Below, piece by piece: positions 1-3,659 of a stretch of DNA of 5,175 nt (within the stretch, counting starts at the first letter, position 1; each line of letters opens with the position of its first letter). This DNA comes from Gammaproteobacteria bacterium (GTDB taxonomy: Bacteria; Pseudomonadota; Gammaproteobacteria; Competibacterales; Competibacteraceae). The notes beneath the pieces were generated by a model that worked only from the letters and a program-made list of their open reading frames with translations, searched no databases and was not told the origin of the DNA. The translations under genes and the position numbers were made by a program. Location of the stretch: the NCBI GenBank assembly GCA_020047885.1, contig JAIFNF010000039.1, positions 1-5,175 on the forward strand. Reading direction: 5' to 3'.

Positions 1-2
1 AA

Positions 3-218
3 ATGGCGGACGAACTTCGCCCTGAATATAAAAGGTCAGACTTCGGGGAAATTGTGCGTGGCAAATACGCAAATCACATCAAAGAAGAAAGCAATGTTGT
101 TCTCCTTGAACCCGATATTGCACAAGCGTTCCCCAACGACGAAGCTGTGAACAAAGCACTTCGATATCTGCTCGAAATAGCTGAAGCCTCTAGTCGCCTA
201 ACTGGGCGTGGCACCTAA
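3..218 (+). CDS. Small conserved-type protein of unknown function (71 aa)
   Basis: An intact 71-residue frame runs from an ATG two bases inside the window to TAA. I recognise the pattern from memory as a small bacterial family with no assigned function: an N-terminal P-E-Y-x-x-S-D-F, then V-R-G-K-Y (residues 18-22), V-V-L-L-E-P-D-I-A (32-40), F-P-N-D-E-A-V-N-K-A-L-R (43-54) and a short C-terminal helix. It has no signal peptide, membrane segment or cysteine. Its size, charge and the neighbouring mobile-element debris would suit the antitoxin of a small toxin-antitoxin pair, but no toxin frame follows it. A partner, if any, would be upstream of the window, and so would its ribosome binding site and promoter. 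The start is plausible because family members begin a few residues before the E-Y motif. Coding status is fairly sure; role is unknown. Confidence 0.72.
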   Translation: MADELRPEYKRSDFGEIVRGKYANHIKEESNVVLLEPDIAQAFPNDEAVNKALRYLLEIAEASSRLTGRGT

Positions 219-266
219 CCCTACTAACATGGGGCAGGTAAACGAAGTCGTTAGCCGCGTAGATTA

Positions 267-305
267 GGTTGCCGCCCTGTTGGCAAACCCGGTCGGCGGG
301 CAACC
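267..305. repeat. Imperfect hairpin in the intergenic stretch
   Basis: GGTTGCC (267-273) is the reverse complement of GGCAACC (299-305). The stem continues with GCC (274-276) against GGC (295-297), leaving one bulged G at 298, for 10 pairs around an 18-base loop. It lies about 50 bases after the stop of the first gene and has no T-run after it, so it is not a standard intrinsic terminator. It could be a mobile-element end or a degenerate terminator. Confidence 0.4.
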
Positions 306-307
306 CT

Positions 308-322
308 CGGTCAGCGTTTGGG
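308..322 (+). repeat. 15-base direct repeat, left copy
   Basis: CGGTCAGCGTTTGGG occurs here and again, identically, at 525-539. Similarity continues weakly past both copies (GAAGTGA against GAATTGA, with a one-base gap). The copies are 217 bases apart. The right copy follows an IS200/IS605-like hairpin and a palindrome. Confidence 0.75.
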
Positions 323-335
323 CGAAGTGACAGCG

Positions 336-382
336 CGATTATTGTCGCCGTTGCTGTGAGGCGGGAAACCACGAAGCCCCAT
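336..382. repeat. Segment resembling the 3' end of the MFS transporter gene
   Basis: Bases 336-360 match 1573-1597 at 22 of 25 positions, and the three differences are all transitions. The heptamer GCCCCAT follows in both places: after 15 bases here (376-382) and after 3 bases there (1601-1607). The gap difference is 12 bases, which keeps the frame on the minus strand, where both segments read M-G, then H-S-[NS]-G-D-[NS]-N-R. The right copy is the C-terminal end of the MFS gene. This may be a remnant or duplicate of that gene tail, or a chance match lengthened by composition. Confidence 0.45.
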
Positions 383-548
383 GGCGACCGCAATACTTCC
401 AAATCCCCACATCCGTATCCGACCCCAAAATTTCACCAACGACCTCCATCGTGATGACTTCACCCTTCTTGCGCGAGAAGCCCCGTCCTTTAGGGCAGGG
501 AGGGATAGCGCACCGTGCGTAGCACGGTCAGCGTTTGGGTTGAATTGA
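381..548 (+). CDS. Doubtful 55-aa open frame ending in IS200/IS605-like hairpin sequence
   Basis: An ATG at 381 opens a frame of 55 codons ending in TGA at 546-548. Its first 33 or so residues (M-A-T-A-I-L-P-N-P-H...) match nothing I recognise. The second half, R-E-A-P-S-F-R-A-G-R, is the translation of the GC-rich hairpin at 481-500, a tail commonly seen where a frame runs through the right end of an IS200/IS605-type element. The frame could be a truncated host gene cut by such an element, the last piece of a TnpB-like gene, or simply non-coding. A weak purine-rich stretch (GAGGCGGGA, 358-366) lies upstream but too far from the ATG. I would not treat it as an expressed protein without more evidence. 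Confidence 0.2.
   Translation: MATAILPNPHIRIRPQNFTNDLHRDDFTLLAREAPSFRAGRDSAPCVARSAFGLN
477..505 (+). mobile_element. IS200/IS605-family right-end-like hairpin, scar 1
   Basis: The sequence GAAGCCCC followed by GTCCTTTAGGGC and AGGGAGG has the form of the imperfect hairpin found at the right end of many IS200/IS605-family elements. The stem pairs 481-488 with 493-500 around a TTTA loop, with one C/A mismatch (484/497) and one T-G pair. No tnpA or intact tnpB precedes it, so this is a decayed or solo end. Assignment rests on resemblance to known ends from memory, not on a search. Confidence 0.5.
512..528. repeat. Perfect 7-base-pair palindrome
   Basis: ACCGTGC (512-518) and GCACGGT (522-528) pair perfectly around a 3-base GTA loop. 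It directly follows scar 1 and overlaps the start of the right copy of the 15-base direct repeat. No T-run follows. It may be part of the same mobile-element end. Confidence 0.5.
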
Positions 549-642
549 GTCATAACTTGTTGCATCCTATTGCCAATGCATTAAGGCACCTACGCGGTAA
601 ACTGTTTCCAATGCAGAAAAGCCACCGACTGCCTTCTTTTTA

Positions 643-858
643 GTCAGGAAATCTGACACCACCGCGAACGGCTAATGACGGGTAAGAGGATGGAGCCGCC
701 ACTCGTCAGAGTCCTCTTTGCCAGAGGTGTCAATCGGCTCAATGGCCTCCGGGTTTCTCGGTGATAACCCGGAATGAAGGCTAACGTAGCGTGCCATGAT
801 CCAAAAAAGATGTGGGGAGTACAGCTACAAGCCTCGCCCTTCAAGGCGGGGTAATTGA
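643..858 (+). ncRNA. Candidate structured RNA, possibly a transposon-associated (omega-type) RNA remnant
   Basis: No protein frame is convincing here, but perfect stems are dense. They are: GTCAG/CTGAC (643-647/653-657); a closing stem GAGCCG/CGGCTC (693-698/735-740) around two hairpins, ACTC/GAGT (701-704/709-712) and CCTCT/AGAGG (713-717/723-727); CCGGGTT/AACCCGG (749-755/766-772); GCTA/TAGC (780-783/787-790); and the terminal GC-rich stem (832-838/845-851). TGACA (654-658) can also pair with TGTCA (728-732), as in a pseudoknot. A multi-branched RNA ending in an IS200/IS605-type hairpin is the layout expected of the guide RNAs of TnpB or IscB elements (the latter class is also called HEARO). 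No nuclease gene is present, so this would be a relic or a non-autonomous derivative. The strand is inferred from the orientation of the terminal hairpin. The stems are directly visible; the family assignment is inference. Confidence 0.38.
826..858 (+). mobile_element. IS200/IS605-family right-end-like hairpin, scar 2
   Basis: Stem CCTCGCC (832-838) pairs with GGCGGGG (845-851), with one T-G pair, around a 6-base loop, and is followed by TAATTGAC. Hairpin plus a short TTGAC-type tail is the usual form of the right end of IS200/IS605-family elements, so the element boundary probably falls near 857-860. It is in the same orientation as scar 1, about 350 bases away, and ends about 110 bases before the toxin gene. 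Confidence 0.52.
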
Positions 859-934
859 CTATCCGTCAAGTTCGGAGCAAAGCCTCGCTGGCGAAGACAC
901 TGATCCCCGATCAAGGAATCCAAGTGTACCTCGC

Positions 935-964
935 TTGATTTTTTATACGGCATTGACGTATTAT
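935..964 (+). promoter_or_regulatory. Candidate promoter of the toxin-antitoxin operon with an overlapping operator-like repeat
   Basis: TTGATT (935-940) and TATTAT (959-964) match the sigma-70 consensus at 4 of 6 and 5 of 6 positions with an 18-base spacer. Transcription would start about 6-8 bases after the -10 box, at or next to the toxin ATG (972), so the message would be almost leaderless. No Shine-Dalgarno sequence is visible before that ATG. An inverted repeat ATACG/CGTAT (945-949/957-961) overlaps the -10 box and is a reasonable place for the antitoxin to bind and repress its own operon. This is consensus matching by eye. Confidence 0.4.
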
Positions 965-971
965 CTATACC

Positions 972-1307
972 ATGTACACGGTCATTGAAACCCCCATCTT
1001 CAGCGCAGACGCCAAAGCAATTTGGTTCGAGGATGAGCATGGTGAGTTCTGTGCCTGGCTTGCGGCGAATCCGCACGGCGGAGACGTCGTTCCCGGCACC
1101 GGTGGTTGCCGCAAAGTGCGCTGGACACGGGCAGGCATAGGCAAGCGCGGCGGAGTGCGGGTAATCTATTTCAACCGGCTGGAAAACGGCGTGATTTACC
1201 TACTGGTGATCTACGCCAAAACGGTGCGCGGGAATATTCCGGCACATTTGCTAAAGGCGATTCAAGAGACGATTGAACATGACCACGAAAGACAGTATGA
1301 CCGGTGA
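972..1307 (+). CDS. higB: HigB2-type (RelE superfamily) mRNA interferase toxin
   Basis: This 111-residue protein has the size and core of HigB2-like toxins of the RelE superfamily, which bind ribosomes and cut mRNA during translation. The hallmarks are N-P-H-G-G-D-V-V-P-G-T-G-G-C-R-K-V-R (residues 33-50), G-K-R-G-G-V-R-V-I-Y (57-66) and the strand Y-L-L-V-I-Y-A-K (76-83). The basic residues of the R-K-x-R and G-K-R-G-G-x-R segments are those expected to contact RNA in this family. The acidic residue often found after the Y-x-K motif is not obvious; the sequence reads T-V-R-G. The ATG at 972 gives the usual family N-terminus, but no ribosome binding site is seen, which fits the near-leaderless promoter proposed upstream. 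The stop codon lies inside the antitoxin gene, so the two are co-transcribed, with toxin first as is typical for hig loci. The frame is intact. Confidence 0.9.
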   Translation: MYTVIETPIFSADAKAIWFEDEHGEFCAWLAANPHGGDVVPGTGGCRKVRWTRAGIGKRGGVRVIYFNRLENGVIYLLVIYAKTVRGNIPAHLLKAIQETIEHDHERQYDR

Positions 1308-1563
1308 GGAGCTGGGCGAGAAACTGCTGGAATCCATCCGCCAGATGAACGCCGGCCAAGGGACCGTGGTGTACTCGCCGATGATCGCAACCCGCCAGCG
1401 TGCCGGGTTGTCGCAAGCACAGTTCGCCGCGCTCCTGGGGGTGTCCGTGCGTACCTTACAAGAATGGGAGCAGGGTCGCCGTCAGCCCAGTGGTGCGGCC
1501 AAGACGCTGCTAAAGGTGGCCGATCAGCATCCCGAGGTGCTGTGGGAAGTCGCCGGGGTCTAA
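1279..1563 (+). CDS. higA: HigA2-type antitoxin, XRE-family DNA-binding protein
   Basis: This is a 94-residue antitoxin with an N-terminal toxin-binding region and a C-terminal Cro/XRE helix-turn-helix. The HTH runs roughly over residues 37-70: T-R-Q-R-A-G-L-S-Q-A-Q-F-A-A-L-L-G-V-S, then V-R-T-L-Q-E-W-E-Q-G-R-R-Q-P, the classic signature. It should neutralise the toxin encoded just upstream and repress the shared promoter. Three starts are possible: TTG 1273, ATG 1279 and ATG 1297. I chose ATG 1279 because AAGAGA (1264-1269) lies 9 bases before it, a usual distance; the TTG is only 3 bases away, and ATG 1297 has only a weak site. The chosen start overlaps the toxin by 29 bases, suggesting coupled translation. 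The stop codon overlaps the 3' end of the opposing MFS gene by 4 bases. Confidence 0.9.
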   Translation: MTTKDSMTGEELGEKLLESIRQMNAGQGTVVYSPMIATRQRAGLSQAQFAALLGVSVRTLQEWEQGRRQPSGAAKTLLKVADQHPEVLWEVAGV

Positions 1564-2819
1564 GAAATTGTCCGATTACTATCGCCGCTGCTGTGAGTTC
1601 GCCCCATACTGATCAGCAGCCAACCCCAGGTCAGCGCCTGCAACGCCAGCGCCAGTCCGAACGCCCAGTGATACCCGGTGGCCGCGTATCCACCGCCGGC
1701 CTGGGGCCAATGATTGATGATCGCGCCCATCCCCCATTGCCCGGCGAACGCTGCCACGAACACCAGCAAATTCAGTGCGGTATTCACTCGACCCGCCACA
1801 CCTGGCGGAAACGCCTGGGTCAGAATCGCGTAAGTCAGCGTGCCGGCGGTGCCAAAGAAGCCAAACAGCGTCCACCACAGGCCGATCGATCCCCAACCGG
1901 CCAGCAGCGCCAGTTGCGCCAGCATGAACAGCGCAAGTCCCCCCACCGCAACGCCCAGCGGCGGAATGCCGAAGCGTGACAGGCGGTAGGTCAACTGCCC
2001 GAGGCCGAGAAAGCCCGCCACCATCGCGGCGGCAATCCAGAATAGATAATCAGCCGCTGCGACCTTGTCCAAACCGGCCACATCGCGCAGCCACGGCCCC
2101 GCCCACAGTCCCTGAATGGCCAGGAACGCCGCCTGCGACAGCACCGCGGTCGGTGCGATTCGCCAGAAGATTGGACTGCGGAAAATCCCCACCACTTCCC
2201 GCCATTGCTCACGCAGACCCTCCACTGGCTCCTCATGGCGGCGTTCTGGAACGATCCAAATCAAAGCGGCAGCCACTGCGAAACTCAACCCGGCCAGGAT
2301 CACGAACAACCCGCGCCAATCGGTCAACTTCAGCGCCGCTTCCACCGGAGCCGTAGCCACCAGCGCACCTAGCCCACCCGCCGCCAGCACCCAGCCATTG
2401 ACCGCAGGCAGGCGCGACGCCGGAAACCAGACCACGAAGGCTTTAAAACTAGCCATCAGACAAGCCGACACCCCCAGACCGATCAACGCCCGACCGATAA
2501 TCAACTCGGTGGAATGATGACTCATCGCAAACAGCCCGGCACCGGCTGCCGCGAACAGCAGCAAAATCGCCTCCACCCGGCGCGGCCCGAACCGGTCCAG
2601 CAACATCCCCAGCGGCAATTGAAAGGCGGCAAAGGTCAGAAAATACACGCTGGTCAACAACCCCAGATCGGTTGCGTCCAACTGCAGTTCCGCCGCCAGA
2701 TAAGGCGACAGCACCGCGTTGATGGTGCGGTACAGGTAGGACAGGAAATAACCGGCGGCGAAAGGCAGGAACACCCGCAGCACGACCGCCGTTGGCGACA
2801 GGGCGCTGGAGTTGCTCAT
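1560..2819 (-). CDS. Major facilitator superfamily transporter
   Basis: This 419-residue, very hydrophobic protein has about 12 predicted membrane spans, the usual MFS size and layout. MFS motif A is clear in the loop after the second span: G-M-L-L-D-R-F-G-P-R-R (residues 71-81). The first span contains Y-L-Y-R-T-I-N-A-V-L-S-P (28-39), a pattern of proton-coupled MFS carriers. A charged central loop (about 191-212) separates the two halves. The substrate cannot be told from sequence. Its start codon overlaps the tpm stop (ATGA, 2816-2819) and lacks its own clear ribosome binding site, so translation is probably coupled to tpm. That pairing hints at export or uptake of a compound linked to Tpm methylation, but this is inference. 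The last 12 residues, T-H-S-S-G-D-S-N-R-T-I-S, are hydrophilic, look appended, and resemble a segment at 336-382. The gene converges on higA with a 4-base overlap. Confidence 0.9.
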   Translation of the reverse strand: MSNSSALSPTAVVLRVFLPFAAGYFLSYLYRTINAVLSPYLAAELQLDATDLGLLTSVYFLTFAAFQLPLGMLLDRFGPRRVEAILLLFAAAGAGLFAMSHHSTELIIGRALIGLGVSACLMASFKAFVVWFPASRLPAVNGWVLAAGGLGALVATAPVEAALKLTDWRGLFVILAGLSFAVAAALIWIVPERRHEEPVEGLREQWREVVGIFRSPIFWRIAPTAVLSQAAFLAIQGLWAGPWLRDVAGLDKVAAADYLFWIAAAMVAGFLGLGQLTYRLSRFGIPPLGVAVGGLALFMLAQLALLAGWGSIGLWWTLFGFFGTAGTLTYAILTQAFPPGVAGRVNTALNLLVFVAAFAGQWGMGAIINHWPQAGGGYAATGYHWAFGLALALQALTWGWLLISMGRTHSSGDSNRTIS

Positions 2820-3475
2820 TCGCGATGAACCAACCGGTAAACCCGCTCAAATAGCCAGGTCACGCCGCGCTCCCGCCAGCGCGAGGATTCCTCAAGGGTA
2901 TCGAGTACATACAACACTTCAATTTCATGTGTGGCTTCAAACAGCCGACGTACTTCCGCTTCGTCGACCGCAAAGGGCGGTCCCGGCAACACGCGTTGAT
3001 CGTATTCCAGCGTGACCAGCAGCGTTCGCAGGCCGGGCGGCAATAGCGTATGGAGATGCCCGACATAGCGCTCGCGCATCGGCGGCGGCAGCGCAATCAG
3101 CGAAGCGCGATCATAAACGCCGGCGCAATTAGCAACCTGGTGCGGCTCCAGCGCGAAGAAATCGCCGAGCAGAATGCGGATTTCATCCTGCTCAAAAATC
3201 TCAAACGCCCCTTCCCGCGACCGGCGCGGCTGCAAGTTGTTCTCCTGAAAAAACGCCTCCACCGCAATCGGACTGATTTCCACCCCCGTCACCGGATAAC
3301 CCTCCCCGGCCAGCCACAGCAAATCCAGGCTCTTGCCGCACAGGGGCACAAAGACCCGTTGCCCCGGTTGCAGACCCAGCGCACGCCAGAACTGTTGCAG
3401 ATGGGCGTTAATCTCCTGCTTGTGGAAGCCGATTTCAGCCTGTTCCCAGCGTTCATGCCAAAATGAAAGTTCCAT
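2816..3475 (-). CDS. tpm: Thiopurine S-methyltransferase (Tpm)
   Basis: This 219-residue cytosolic SAM-dependent methyltransferase matches bacterial Tpm in length and landmarks. These are the N-terminal F-W-H-E-R-W (5-10), which caps the active site; the SAM-binding V-F-V-P-L-C-G-K-S-L-D (41-51) and G-V-E-I-S (64-68); Y-D-R-A-S-L-I-A-L-P (121-130); and G-P-P-F-A-V (165-170). The family methylates thiopurines, and in some bacteria it has been linked to methylation of selenium and tellurium oxyanions; the natural substrate here is unknown. A TTG at 3484 would add three residues but sits only 2 bases from the GGAGG ribosome binding site (3487-3491). The ATG at 3475 is 11 bases from it and gives the family's usual N-terminus, so I chose it. 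It is the first gene of a two-gene unit with the MFS transporter. No strong promoter could be picked out between it and the repeat at 3522-3597. Confidence 0.92.
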   Translation of the reverse strand: MELSFWHERWEQAEIGFHKQEINAHLQQFWRALGLQPGQRVFVPLCGKSLDLLWLAGEGYPVTGVEISPIAVEAFFQENNLQPRRSREGAFEIFEQDEIRILLGDFFALEPHQVANCAGVYDRASLIALPPPMRERYVGHLHTLLPPGLRTLLVTLEYDQRVLPGPPFAVDEAEVRRLFEATHEIEVLYVLDTLEESSRWRERGVTWLFERVYRLVHRE

Positions 3476-3486
3476 ACGCTTCAATA

Positions 3487-3491
3487 CCTCC
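3487..3491 (-). promoter_or_regulatory. Ribosome binding site of tpm
   Basis: GGAGG on the minus strand, 11 bases before the ATG at 3475 and only 2 bases before the in-frame TTG at 3484. The distance argues for the ATG as the true start. Confidence 0.7.
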
Positions 3492-3521
3492 GTTTTCTAG
3501 TAGCGATCATCATTCCAGAGA

Positions 3522-3597
3522 TTAGCCACGGAAAAACACGGAAAAACACGGAAAATTCCTTCTTTTTCTGTGTCATTCCGTGTCATTCCGTGGCTAA
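3522..3597. repeat. Long composite inverted repeat with a 10-base period
   Basis: The left arm (3522-3555) begins TTAGCCACGG and repeats ACGGAAAAAC in register every 10 bases, with ACGGAA at 3528, 3538 and 3548. The right arm (3564-3597) ends CCGTGGCTAA and repeats TGTCATTCCG. Folded, 34 positions oppose each other around an 8-base loop: 29 Watson-Crick pairs, one G-T pair and two identical 2-base internal loops (3534-3535 against 3584-3585; 3544-3545 against 3574-3575), exactly 10 bases apart. I recognise the TTAGCCACGGAA... / ACACGGAA style as a kind of intergenic repeat seen scattered in many bacterial genomes, but cannot name its family. It lies between the end of the polysaccharide operon and tpm, where it could end or attenuate transcription on either strand. 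Confidence 0.85.
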
Positions 3598-3628
3598 AAT
3601 TCTTGCATTTGGCTGGAGTGAGGATCAA

Positions 3629-3659
3629 AGGCGGTATCCTCATTTTCAGGAAACCGCCT
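3629..3659 (-). terminator. Hairpin at the end of the polysaccharide gene, probable terminator
   Basis: AGGCGGT (3629-3635) pairs with ACCGCCT (3653-3659). After one A/A mismatch, TCCT (3637-3640) pairs with AGGA (3648-3651), giving 11 pairs around a 7-base loop. On the minus strand the stem overlaps the TAG stop of the upstream gene and is followed only by TTTG, a short T-run, so it may be a weak intrinsic terminator. The larger hairpin at 3522-3597 lies just beyond it. Confidence 0.5.

Noticed and set aside
286..360. Integron attC-like site around the GTTTGGG and TGGC motifs
   Set aside because: No paired R-box/L-box symmetry or GTTRRRY core was found, and no integrase or cassette structure is present.
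311..565. Minus-strand 84-codon frame across the direct repeats
   Set aside because: It lies antisense to the IS-like hairpin, contains both copies of the direct repeat, and its composition is arginine-rich as expected of a shadow frame. Only the similarity of its end to the MFS tail was kept as a finding.
573..615. 8-base direct repeat CCAATGCA (573-580 and 608-615)
   Set aside because: Too short to distinguish from chance, and with no associated structure to support a site.
644..1076. Minus-strand open frames of 66 and 83 codons (644-844 and 825-1076)
   Set aside because: They run antisense through the structured block, across the hairpin and into the start of the toxin gene. They have no family-like motifs and are better explained by the plus-strand features.
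1464..2517. Plus-strand open frames of 126-171 codons opposite the MFS gene
   Set aside because: They are rich in Arg, Pro, Gln and Ser, without domains, and lie exactly antisense to a clear membrane transporter in GC-rich DNA.
3050..3466. Plus-strand 138-codon frame opposite tpm, and similar frames opposite the fusion gene (3748-4270)
   Set aside because: These are antisense shadows of well-supported minus-strand genes and show no recognisable motifs.
3522..3597. CRISPR array
   Set aside because: The repeat units are only 10 bases with no spacers, and the two halves are inverted relative to each other.
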